Source: Polytrichum commune
Taxonomy: Eukaryota > Streptophyta > Polytrichopsida > Polytrichales > Polytrichaceae
Direction: 5' to 3'
DNA: 64,000 nt
Assembly: GCA_950295325.1 (NCBI GenBank)
Contig: OX485807.1
Span: 48,514,440-48,578,439 of the forward strand
The notes beneath the pieces are model-generated. The model was not told where the DNA came from. It searched no databases and saw only the letters and a program-made list of their open reading frames with translations. Of this stretch, positions 46,136 through 57,075 are shown in pieces (position 1 is the first letter of the stretch; every line of letters begins with the position of its first letter). The translations under genes and the position numbers were made by a program.

Positions 46136-46285
46136 GTTAGGTAACTAGAGTTGTTACAGTTTGAGGTACATTTTATCATTTGGTTTGATGTTTTCTAGCT
46201 ACTCAAGGGTGACTCATGAGAGTTCATGGGTAACATTTTGTTTCTAAAGATTCAGTAAATAAGTTCAAACCCATAACATCGTATA

Positions 46286-46365
46286 GATTCATAACAGTGT
46301 TATGTGAGACTAACAATATTCTGCAGAATATTGTGAGTCGGTCCCACATAACACTGTCATGGATC
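46286..46365. repeat. 80-bp hairpin
   Basis: ACAGTGTTATGTG..GAC..CAATATTC pairs with GAATATTG..GTC..CACATAACACTGT around TGCA, and GATTCAT / ATGGATC extends the stem. Non-coding. Confidence 0.8.
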
Positions 46366-47954
46366 CAAATATTGTTACACTATGGCATTCTATCCGTTTA
46401 GAACCAAAATTTGGAATTATCTTTAGATGTGAGTTCCTTTCCAATGTTGAGTGCTTGTAGTCCATAGGAATAATGATTATTAATTTGGATAGGTATTGGT
46501 GTCAATCTTATATTACGATTGTGCCTTTCATCAAAACCACCATAGACTCCTCAACTATGGTGAGTTGGAATTGTTACATACAAGCTTACTTCTAATCTAT
46601 CGAAGATAAAAGTTCGGCCCTTCATAGGGTTTGTGGCTTATTCATCTCAAATGACTTGGAATAGTCTAATTTGGGGTCTTTAAAAGTTGTTTTGGTGTCA
46701 AAACAATTAAAGAGAAATCTTCGGGACTTCATACTATTTCAGGGTCTTTATGTTGGATGAATGAGAGGTATGCTCATCTACGATGATTCTCTCTTGCCTT
46801 CAACTATAATGTGAAAACTCAAGTACATCATAATGTATCCTCAAATTAGAGAGGCAATTTAGTGAAGACCTATTCTTGATCAAATTACAACACTCAAGTA
46901 TTACCATTATATGTCATGGCATTTAAATGTGTAGACAACAAACACCCCCCCCCCCCCCATCGAGCTTTGGTTTGGGGTTGTCAAAGACATATTAGTTAGA
47001 GCTGGAGAGTCATGTGCCCAAGCTGGCCATATTCTTTCGAAGGTTGCCCTTTCATGTCTAGCTCCTTCCTAATCTCAGTTTGCACACTGATCCTATAAGG
47101 GATGCATCAAATGTTGTGTGTCTCTTTTCCTATATATTGAAGCATTTTGCAACCACATCTTGCAAGCGATGTGCACGCTCATAGGCATAGTAGCTTAAAT
47201 TACAACAAGTCAATTACAAGCTCACTATTAACATGAAGTTAATCTTGCTTAACATATGAATCTAACTTCCTCGTAACTTTGAGGTTCACTTGCAAATTGA
47301 ATTATCCTTACACTTAAGCCATTGCAAATAACTTTTCAAACCGCATGTGGTGGCATGTGCAATTTGAGCACTCCACCCAAGGACCTAACTTGATCGCAAA
47401 CTAGTGGGATCGATTCATAAGTAATGTATATTATCCCCCACCATGCCAAGGAATATCTCCCAAATCTTTTTCACCTCTAGGCAAGAGAATTTTAAATATG
47501 TTTATATTCAATTAATCACTAGGAGGTAACTTGTCCATTCCAATCATCCATTGCAACTAGTTTGTTGTAACTCATGACAAAAAAATGCATAAATAAATCA
47601 TTTTTTATTGACAACTGAAGATTTTTGGTCGCAATTTCTCCAACAGAGTTCACCACTTCACCAATGACAACTTATAGTTAGATCATCTTGCATCCCATGA
47701 ACGGCATTAGGTAAGCCTTCTACAGGTGTAGGCTTCCAATTAACAACCACAAGTGGCCAATCGTTACAACACCAACAAAGAAGCCTTCGGCAACACTTGG
47801 AGCAGTCATATCATGGCCTTGGTTGATACTCTGCCCACAGTAAGTAAGTTTTTAAGCCTCTTTGCTGCACTCTGCTTATTAGCAACCTGGTTCCCCTTGG
47901 TACTGAGCCAAAGAAAGCCACATGCGGCACGAGGAAAATTTAATGCAAGCAACA
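46366..47954. other. Intergenic, no gene seen
   Basis: AT-rich with a poly-C run near 46,945. Short frames only. Confidence 0.4.
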
Positions 47955-48100
47955 ATTTCAAGCCCTTCCAACGCAGTCATGGGCATAGTGCTGATCAACC
48001 TCTCCAACCTCGGACGAGTACTAATTCTCAACTCTTTCAATTCCGGGAACAAACTCAAATCTGGTAGTTCTCTGCATCCCACTTCCCAAAGTGTCAAAGT
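47955..48100 (-). pseudogene. LRR-exon scrap of the TNL family
   Basis: About 145 bp matches the LRR exons (CCTTCCAACGCAGTCATGGG, CTGATCAACCTCTCCAACCT, AATTCCGGGAACAAACTCA, CTCTGCATCCCACTTCCCAA). Translated on the minus strand it reads G-C-R-E-L-P-D-L-S-L-F-P-E-L-K. Both sides are unrelated sequence. It may be the remaining LRR of TNL-C, 2.6 kb away in the right orientation, or a separate scrap. Confidence 0.85.
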
Positions 48101-49419
48101 AAAAAAACATCAATCACACTTATCTCTCAACTTCTATGACTATCTCACCTCATGTGAGTTTCTACGATGTCTCAACACTTCCACAATTGCCTTTCATTAT
48201 TATAATTCTCTCACTTCTTAGAGATCATAAATAATTTTCAATACCCACTCAATGTCCAACACATATGTCTATCTCATCTCATGTGAGTTTTTATGCAGGG
48301 GCCTCATCAACTCTCTCAATCGTAATTAATTTGATGATGTCTATGTTATCAATTACTTTGTCTCTACCTTGAATAACTAAGATGAAGGGTTGAGCTTGAA
48401 GCTCTTGTATTCCAAAATGGTAAAGATACAAAGAACCTAGCTCTCGTGTAGCCTATCGTCGTGAATAAGGTAAGGTATTCTAACTCTATTCCTAACTTTA
48501 TGTATAGTGAGAGGAGGTGCCTAACATGTGCCCCCCTCCTATATTACTTTATCTTGTTATGTTTTTTAAGAAAATGAAGATAACTCTTCCGGAATCTTCA
48601 AAGAAAGCACACATAATCCTTATCTTCTTTTATATTCAAAATGTGGTAGATTATGTTCTAATATTTACCTATCATTATCTGGGTTTGGAGGGATTTCCAA
48701 GGATATCCCAAGAAATCATTTCTTGACCCTTGCTTACTTCCACCTCCGGTTGCCTAACCTATGTGGCCTAGGTGAGTATTAATCACCATGGGGCTCCCTA
48801 ATCCTAAGTGGCTTGCTACGTGGCTTACTAATTTATCAAATAATCTCACTAATGTTTACTTGCCTCCTACATAGTCTACTAGTCTAAATTGGCTTACTAA
48901 TTGCGGCCAATGAACTTCACGTAGTTTCTTATTTTGCTAATTGGTAACCGGCCCGTAAGTCCCCCTTAACCTTAATTACATAATCCTTCTTATGTGGTGA
49001 TTATGGTGATTTTTATCTTGCATTGTTAATCGACACCCGTGGTAGTAGTCCAATAACCGTATTTTTGGCCCCAATACCCTCGGTGCGTTCGGGTTGTTAT
49101 CCGGCCGATTGTGTGGCTAAGGTGGTCTGAAACCCGCCACAGCTGATTGTTGTCCGAGCTTCCTTTTCCATTTTTTGCGGTTCTCCTCTCTTTGTCGTTT
49201 GAGATTTGTGGTGAACAATGTTTGACAAATTTCATTGACGTACGACTTCAAATCCAAAGTGTCATGTGACGTTTTTAAAAACAAAAATGAATGTCAATTG
49301 ACATAATATACAATTTATTCTAAAATGCCACCTCCATTTTGGGTTACACAATATTTTGTAAAAAAACAATACTTTGAATAATCAAAATATAAACTTAATT
49401 TGTAACAACAACAAAAATT
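48101..49419. other. Intergenic, no gene seen
   Basis: No supported frame. Two stretches share ATCTCA.CTCATGTGAGTTT (near 48,142 and 48,272), a weak local repeat. Confidence 0.4.
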
Positions 49420-50330
49420 CAATCGAGCGTAACTATTCATCTGTCTCCCATGTTTCTCCAAATGTTGAAGATGGTAGCCCAATCCATTGCATCCACTTCA
49501 AGCCCACAAAGGGTTACCCGCATAGGAGCATCAAGTGTCTTCAAGTAACCTATTGCCCAAGTGGCTCTTGATTGCATTTTGTTTGAAGAATCCTTGCTTA
49601 GAAATTGCTATACTTGAAAAAATGAGTATAATTTTCTGCCGAAGTTGCACAAGTTTAGGCCAATTTGTGTGCCATTTCTAGTTGCTACCACATATGCATC
49701 AAGCCTCAAATATTGTTTTGTTCTCACACTCATGTTGAAGTGTTTCCGTAAATTCTAGGAGTTATCCCTTACACATGTCACTTTCTTCTTTAGTGTATTG
49801 AAACTTCAACAATATCCTTTTGAGTCCTAATTCGGTGTTTGTGTTTCGGTCACCATCATCACTTGGATAATTACGAGGGCTGAAAGATTTGGTTGCATTG
49901 AATATTGGACGGTTTGGGAAATAATCATTCAAAGCATGAATATTATTTTGCACATAAGATGCACCCAATAATATGCATTGTTATAGTTCATTGGCCCGTC
50001 AAATGCCAATGCATGAATGATACGATCTCATGTATTGTTTTCATAACTCAACTGAACATTTCATATAGATTCCCTCAAGAACTTTCCCAAATTATTGCTT
50101 GTACGACCAAACATAGGTCCATTCCCGGATTAAAAATGACGTGATAAAATTGAAATAGTGATATCAATGGTTGCACTAATAGTTGTGATATCAACCATAT
50201 CATATTGATATTCAATTTATTCAACTCTTGTAAAACATCTACAAGCAAGTTCAAGTAAATGAAATTCAAAAGAACACATGATCTCATACCAATGCGGCTC
50301 TTCATCTTTGAATAATTCTAATAATGTCGG
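49420..50330 (-). pseudogene. Degenerate hAT-superfamily transposase (zinc-finger-862-like), C-terminal part
   Basis: On the minus strand, alternating frames read P-T-L-L-E-L-F-K-D-E-E-P-H-W-Y-E, L-L-V-D-V-L-Q-E-L-N-K-L-N, Y-D-M-V-D-I-T-T-I-S-A-T-I, G-N-G-P-M-F-G-R-T-S, then K-S-F-S-P-R-N-Y-P-S-D-D, K-F-Q-Y-T-K-E-E-S-D, L-L-E-F-T-E-T-L-Q-H-E-C-E-N-K, N-W-P-K-L-V-Q-L and finally L-K-T-L-D-A-P-M-R-V. This order fits the C-terminal half of plant ZNF862-like hAT-derived proteins, including the dimerisation region. At least four frameshifts and stops make it non-functional. Its 5' edge abuts the TNL-C intron homology at about 50,360. Confidence 0.65.
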
Positions 50331-50359
50331 CATGCACTGTAGTAAGCGGGTCATGACAT

Positions 50360-50719
50360 GATAATACCCCTCCCATATGTATACCATGTACGATAATGCC
50401 TCAAATAATAACTCTTCTTACACTCACCTTAGTTTGTACATGGTACGAAGAGTCCACCCCCTAGGTCAACGATGAAGCATCCATCAATTATGTTGGATTC
50501 ACACCAACCTTTGCTTGGCGTCGTCTTTGGATTTTCTACTTAAAAGAGGTCATGAAGATTTTGAAGTGTTTGTAAGTTAAATAGATTTCAGTGGCTTACA
50601 ACCAATGATGTTAGATAGTTTCACAATCAAGCTCATATATTTAGTTGTTCAAATATTGATTTGTCAATAATCCATGGCTCACATGTGAATCAAAAGCCTT
50701 ATGCATTGAAAATGTGTAC
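50360..50719 (-). repeat. TNL-C intron-3 remnant
   Basis: Aligns with intron 3 of TNL-A (from about 11,296) and TNL-B (from about 30,245): ATACCCCTCCCATA, CTCAAATAATAACTCTTCTT, GAGTCCACCCCCTAGGTC, and CACACCAACCTTTGCTTGG. The homology ends at the hAT relic. Confidence 0.8.
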
Positions 50720-51837
50720 CTTTCTCTCCTCCAATAATGATAAGGACTTAGGCATCTATAAGCGGTGTGTACTATTCCCCGCTTCAACTCTTTCAATTTT
50801 GTGTCCCATGTCCCTTAAGTGGTCATGCATTATAAAGCGACCTCTTTCATCCACTGAAATGAGTGCCTTCTTTTAAAGATTCCGGACGCCCAAGCTAGCC
50901 TCCCATTCTTGTGATCTCCAAATGCATATACCCATATCTTCTGACTCTCCAAGCAAAGCACATGCAATATCCAAAAACATCATTTTCTCTTTTTCTTCAA
51001 GAGAATCATAGTTGATTCGAAGACACTTCAAGATTTTCGTATCATCCAATGTCCCACCGGAATTCAACTTGCTCTTCACATCCTCCCACACATTCAAATT
51101 CACCTCTCCCCTCAAGAGAGCTCCTCAAACTTTCAACACCAATGGAACTCCATAACATAGCTTACTGATCTCTGTCGGCACATCTTCATATTTTGCTCTG
51201 ATTTCATAATCCCTTGCAAAGGAAAAAGATGTAAACACTCGTTTTGAATCTTCCATGTTCAACATTTTGACCTCATGAACATAAACCTCTTGTTGAGTGG
51301 GTTCAAATATGTTCGAAGCTTCAAACACACGCATGTCGCGTGACGTCACAATGCATACGCTACCATTTTTTAGCATCTTGCTTGTCATCGTGTAATTCAA
51401 CATCTTGACATTAGAAACATCATCTAAGACCACAACAACTTTTTTCTTGCTAAGGCTTTTTTTCAAGAATAGGTTCCAACTGCGATTTGTTAGAATTCTT
51501 GCTCGTAAATGAACAAAGATTTTCCAACATCCACTTTTGAATCTCTACCACTCCATCACCTCGAATTATCTTGTTTGTTGCATCCTCAACATAACAATTT
51601 GCTTCGAATCTTTTCCACAATTGGTTATATAACTCTTTTGCCAAAGTCGACTTTCCGATTCCACCCATTCCCCACAAACCCAACGCATAAACTTTTTTCT
51701 CGAAGACTGGGCATTGAATCATGTTCTCGGCTACTTCTTTCACACCAACCATGTGTTCACCCACATCCAAAGGCAATGACTTGTTCGCCAATTCCAATAT
51801 TTTTTCAACAACCTTCGCTACCAAATCCACTTCCAAG
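50720..51837 (-). pseudogene. TNL-C: NB-ARC exon pseudogene
   Basis: Homologous over the full NB-ARC exon to TNL-A and TNL-B, with P-loop GMGGIGKST, V-V-V-L-D-D-V, V-C-I-V-T-S, GVPLVL and the C-terminal ARC region. Three lesions: a 1-nt frameshift in an A run near 51,461-51,467, a TGA at 51,125-51,127 where the paralogues have TGC, and a TAA near 50,873 where they have AAA. The acceptor side differs (TTGTAG rather than GTGAAAG). No TIR exon lies upstream: homology stops at about 51,885, exactly where a 999-bp transposon begins. Confidence 0.92.
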
Positions 51838-51885
51838 CTTCTACAAACAAGAAATTATGATAAAATTTAATTTGAGATAAGAATA

Positions 51886-52884
51886 GGGGATCGCTATTTC
51901 CACACCTTTTTTGGCTAGATTCACACCTTTTTGCCGGTTCGGTTGCCGTGTCACTGAGGCGCTATACATGAGATTCTTCATGGTGCATCCGGACCGTTGA
52001 TCGACCAAGGCCCATCCAAGGGCCTCAATGATCGTAGGTGGCGGTGGGGTGGGGGGCGGGGGTGGTGCTTGCCACCAAGGCGGGGTGGGGCCGTGGGCCT
52101 CATGTCTTTTTTGGGGAGGCCGGATTTAGGGTGGTGTCGGGCCTAGTGGCTAGGCGGGCCCAGTGGCTAGGCCTACTTATTATATAACTAGTTGGTAACC
52201 CTTACTCTACTTACTAAATAACTAGTTGGTCACCCTTCCTCTACTTACTAAATGACTAGTTGGTTACCCTTACTCTACTTACTAAATAACTAGTTGGTTA
52301 CCCTTACTCTACTTACTAAATAACTAGTTGGTTAGCCTTACTCTACTTACTAAATGACTAGTTGGTTACCCTTACTCTACTTACTAAATGACTAGTTGGT
52401 TACCCTTACTCTACTTACTAAATAACTAGTTGGTTACCCTTACTCTACTTATGGTCACTCTTCTTAATTGGACATGTATATTTGAGTGGTATATGTGCAA
52501 GTCTTGAAGTTAGGCTTTGATGCGTTAAAGTGTTGGAGAGGCTTACCAACTAGTCATTTAGTAAGTAGAGGAAGGGTAACCAACTAGTTATATAATAAGT
52601 AGGCTTAGCCACTGGGCCCGCCTAGCCACTAGGCCCGACACCACCCTAAATCCGGCCTCCCCAAAAAAGACATGAGGCCCACGGCCCCACCCCGCCTTGG
52701 TGGCAAGCACCGCCCCCCACCTCACCGCCACCTAGGATCATTGAGGCCCTTGGATGGGCCTTGGTGGATCAACGGTCCGGATGCACCATGAAGAATCTCA
52801 TATATAGCGCCTCAGTGACACGGCAACCGAACCGGCAAAAAGGTGTGAATCTAGCCAAAAAAAGGTGTGGAAATAGCAATCCCC
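51886..52884. mobile_element. Long-TIR transposon (999 bp) with internal minisatellite
   Basis: Ends GGGGAT.GCTATTTCCACACC in inverted orientation. The inverted repeats extend about 310 bp each (words GGCTAGATTCACACCTTTT, CCGGTTCGGTTGCCGTGTCA, GGTGCATCCGGACCGTTGAT, CGGCCTCCCCAAAA, GGCCTAGTGGCTAGGC). Between them is a 34-bp tandem repeat and a short unique part. No coding sequence. Long inverted repeats suggest a Mutator-like non-autonomous element, but no 8-11 bp target duplication is visible. Confidence 0.85.
52187..52450. repeat. 34-bp minisatellite, about eight copies
   Basis: ACTAGTTGGT occurs at 52,187, 52,221, 52,255, 52,289, 52,323, 52,357, 52,391 and 52,425, a strict 34-bp step. The unit continues with TACCCTTACTCTACTTACTAAATA. 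One inverted unit and a half lies at 52,545-52,595. Confidence 0.93.
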
Positions 52885-53094
52885 AAACTTAAATGTTAAA
52901 TTCCTCTAAAGAGGCATGGCATATTTTTCTAGGACATGCTCTCTACATGTAAATACATGGCCCCATTGTAATAAAGGCACACGTCCATGTACCAATGTAG
53001 TTACCATAGGGACAAAAAATACCATATGACACTAGATATCATATTTAGTGTAGTTCTATGCCTAGAGTGACAACTATTTGTAGCACTTGCAGGG

Positions 53095-53460
53095 GCCACA
53101 GTTGTTAGAACTTAGTTTAGAGCCGTTAAGCCATTTCTAAGAAGCATCAATTGGGAGTTGTTTTCCCATTATAAGAAATTTTGAGACTATGAATTCTCTA
53201 AGAAGTGAAATTCAACTCTTAGGGGGTCTGGATGGTGACCCCTACTATAGAAAGAATGCGTCTAAGAACTTCTCAAACTCACATTCAAAAGTGCCAACCT
53301 TCTCTAAATCAGACACAAATCGTATCAATGGATTCGTATCGACGCCCTCTTTTCAATCAAGTCTCTCCTTTTGTGCAAGAACGAATCATCCATTCCTTTT
53401 AAGGTATTCTACGAACAACTGTTCCAAAAGGGAGAGGCCACCCTGGGGTTCTATGCAAGG
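53095..53460 (-). repeat. Dispersed repeat, inverted copy of 44,085-44,440
   Basis: See the plus-strand copy. Here the related frame on the minus strand is interrupted by several stops. Moderately diverged. Confidence 0.55.
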
Positions 53461-54689
53461 ATAGCACAGAGTCATGCATTGAATAATGGGTACTAGGCAA
53501 CCAAATACAACAATCAGAGCTTGCAGCTGGCTCCTGCAATGCAATGTGTTGAGGTTAAAACAGAGTGTAATTGCGAGGGGATTAATTTCCTCCTTAAGTT
53601 CTCTCCATTGATGTGCACTGATAATTTCGGTTTCTGTAAGATAATGGGCGAGAACTTCACCTTGGATTCCCAAGTCACATGATACTGTGTTGCCAAGTGT
53701 ATTGACTGGGCCTCCAGCTACTAACTTACATGCAGTCTTCCTCCAACAAATTTTCGCCTTCCAACAATGATAGTGTCCTGAAGAAGCTTTTTATGAGGTC
53801 GTAAATGGTGGAGCCTTGCCAAAACATTATTGAATTGCCTCACCACCGTATGGAGGTGTCCTCTCCTTCAGTGCCTGGGGAGGCTTTGGGGCATAATCAG
53901 TCAAAATCCTTGTGTTTCGAAGTCCAGCCAGTTACATGTTGTGATCTTTTGGCTTTTCTTTACTAAATTGAGGCATATTCCATGGATTTCTCTAAAATGG
54001 TGAGTGATTCAGCGGCTATTTCATCTTTGTGCTTGGGGCCATGACACAGTTAATTAATGAGGTGAAACTGAGACACGTCAATTGCTGGTTAAGAATTATT
54101 TCCAAGCCCCCTTGCAGGCACCGCAAGGGGACCTCACAAGCTCATGCAGAGGCCAGTTTAGAATGGAGATTGTAAACCAAGATAAGAGAATTTTGGCTTT
54201 GACATGTGTCTAACTTCAAGGAGCTTGATTTCAAGGATGGTCCCTACAAACGTCTGTTTTCAACTTTGATTCAAGAGTTACGGCAGTTTTGCAAGGTAAC
54301 ACCCTTTTGAAACCGGCATTTTTGAATGTTCATGGCTTCCCCTTTCACCTAATTTATATTTTTGATGAGGGGATCGTTTCCCCGGGAGCGAACGTGCGTC
54401 TCTTTCCTCAACAAGAGCTAACATGGGGATGTAGTTACATGGACAAGAAGTGCCCATATATGTGTAAGCAAGGGCAGGTGAGAAACGGAGAGAACGTATC
54501 ATAATTTATTACAAATAAGCGTTGGGGGCTGCATTGATATTGTGGACGCATTCTTACCTACTTTTGGCTAAGACCAAGTGTGGTGTCCGTTCGTGTCAGT
54601 TTAATATATGATACAAGGCTTCGGGGCCGTTTACATCATGGACCATTAAGTCGTTCCTTCTTGAAGAACAACATTGTTATAACAGAATT
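53461..54689. other. Intergenic, no gene seen
   Basis: Short frames on both strands without domains. GC content is slightly higher than the surroundings around 53,500-54,000. Confidence 0.35.
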
Positions 54690-55160
54690 GAGTGGATAGT
54701 TACCAACAATTGACCGACATTGAGGGGTTGTTTATGTCATGGAACACGAAGTTGTCCCTTGCTCCTCTTAAATATGTACTTGGCCGTTGAACTCATCCTT
54801 GGACTATTTCAATTTACATCAAGAAAAAAAAAATGTAAGAGTGACCATTAAATTTAGGGTCCCCAAAATGCTTATTTTCATGCCTACATTATCTTATGTG
54901 ATGTTCCTTTCAGAAGAATAACATCATTATAACATGAGCGAGTGGATAGTTACCAACACTTGACCAACATTAAGGGTGTTGTTTACATCATGGACCATGA
55001 AGTTGTCCCTTGCTCTTCTAGAATATGTGATTGGCTATTGAACTCATCCTACAACCACTTCAGTTCACATCAAGAAAAATATGTAAGAGTAACCATGGAA
55101 CTTGAGGTCTTCAAAAGGCCTATTTTCAAGCCTACATTATCCACTGTTATGGTTCAACGG
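54690..55160. repeat. Tandem duplication, about 250-bp unit, two copies
   Basis: TGGATAGTTACCAACA.TTGACC.ACATT occurs at about 54,692 and 54,942, followed in both by GTTGTTTA, AAGTTGTCCCTTGCTC, GAACTCATCCT, ACATCAAGAAAAA, and GTAAGAGT.ACCAT. A third partial unit precedes it near 54,640. Confidence 0.7.
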
Positions 55161-56249
55161 GTTTTGCAGTGGGAGAGGCAAAAGAGGTTCTCTCATTGCA
55201 AATGTTAAGGGACCATGACAAAGAAATGCATATTTGATATTTTTAATTTTTAATATTTTTGCAAAAAAATTGCCAAACGTTTCCATATTTATGAGGGAAG
55301 AAGAAGGGCATAAGGTCAAACATGAAGGACATTCCCAAAATTTCCCTTTTTGGACATATTTTACAAGAAATTTAGCACATCCACTTTTTGGTGCATGGGC
55401 ACTTCCTTTGGTTCATGTTCGGTTTACACCTAGTTAGGGGCCCAAAGGCTTTAAAAATGCATTTTTTTTAGAAATGGGACCATGGAAGTGTGACCATGGA
55501 AAAATGGCCTTTGACATGGGATAGCTTCATGGTCAATGATGTAAACAACCCTTAAACCACATATCTACCATTCTATCATAACATAGTTTGAATCCAACAA
55601 AACAATATATGAGGTAGATAGGGGCTTTCGAATTGGAAATACATAGAGCCAATTGCCTTTTACCTTTTACTAAAGGATACCTTGCACTAAGTACATAGAC
55701 AACATAGCATTGTTTTTGGATTGCACAACCAAGGAAAGCAAACAAGGGGAAGACTCTAATCTAGCAAATGAAAATTGTTCGACTCCATTAATGATAGTTT
55801 CAATCATTATTTGAGAACGTAGTATTAATGAGCCAGTCTCGAGTCCTTCTTTCAAATGAGCCATTGAGTCGATATTAGCCTCTATCCCATGGAGACTACC
55901 GCACTCCTCCACTATGAGGAATTAACCAGTTTGACACCATCTCGACGTACTTCTTAGTCCCATACCCCTTTTGGCTCCCCGGACTTTCAAATCAATTTCG
56001 TTTCATTTTAAATTTAGTAAGTGATACTAGCTTGGGCAGTGAGGTGAGTCACATAATGACACCCTCCCAAATTTATTCTCGAGGTGCAAGTGGCTCATAC
56101 AATGCTTGTGTTCCAAGCGCCATGACAATTGCCAGTTGAGCTCTGAGCCAGCCCTTAGTTTGAAATCTAATTTACTAGAAGGGAGTTCTATATGCCGGCC
56201 AAAAGAGTACGCAAATGAACCAAAACTGTCTCGACTCTGCACAAATTGA
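55161..56249. other. Intergenic, no gene seen
   Basis: No supported gene. The frames at 55,533-55,912 on the minus strand overlap each other and have no known motif. Confidence 0.4.
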
Positions 56250-56646
56250 TGCCCCGATCACACCAACTTTCCGTCAACTTCCGGATGTGAAATAGTTGGG
56301 GATGTGATGACGGCCGGATGCCAAGTTGTTCACACCAACATCCTGGTTTGGTCAACATTTTGGCGGCCGGTGGCCACCGTCATGACTGGTCAAATGAGTT
56401 GGCATAGACTTTTAAGGTGTAGCAACCGGAATAGAGTGACCGGCAGAGGCTAATATTGGAGGGGTTACCGTTTTCGGTGGTAGGACCCACATGTCCGACG
56501 GACATCCAAACGTGGATGTCAGATTATAGATGGTGGCCATCTCCGTCGCCGTCATACATCATGGACGGCGATGGCCCACCATGAAAATCACTATTAGAGA
56601 CATTCATCTACTGAAAATGAACTTTAAGTTTGGTGTGATCGGGGCA
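56250..56646. mobile_element. MITE, 397 bp, TIR TGCCCCGATCACACCAA
   Basis: TGCCCCGATCACACCAA on the left and its exact complement on the right. TGA is directly repeated outside (56,247-56,249 and 56,647-56,649). GC-rich interior with local inverted words (GATGACGGCCGG; CCGTCAT). No coding content. A 3-bp duplication again points toward PIF/Harbinger or CACTA types. Confidence 0.8.
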
Positions 56647-57075
56647 TGAGACAGAGTCCAAATTAATTTTTCTTCTCCTTTTCCACCGTTTTGTACCAAA
56701 TCCGAATTGCAGTTTCAGTCTGAAATCCCCCAAGGTCTCTGGTCATTCAATCGCATTCATAGCAGAACTAATTACGGAAGCTCATAAATTGTCATCATCA
56801 AATCCAAGGCCTTCAGTGAAGCTTGAGAATGGTTTTTGGGCATATGTGCAAGTTCACTGTTCTGAAACTTGAATCACATCAGAGAGGTTTAGGGGCCGGA
56901 TCAATGCTGCTGACAGTCAAATCATCGAGTGCAGATTATACAACGAACTTCTAGAATCAAGGATCAAACCCCTTGGCCCCGCCCTTGGCTTAGCCTACCT
57001 TGATGGGTAGGTGGCTAGGCAGTTGGAAGTAGGTGCCTATAGATGGCTCGGCTCGGGAGGCAAAGAGTGGACTTA

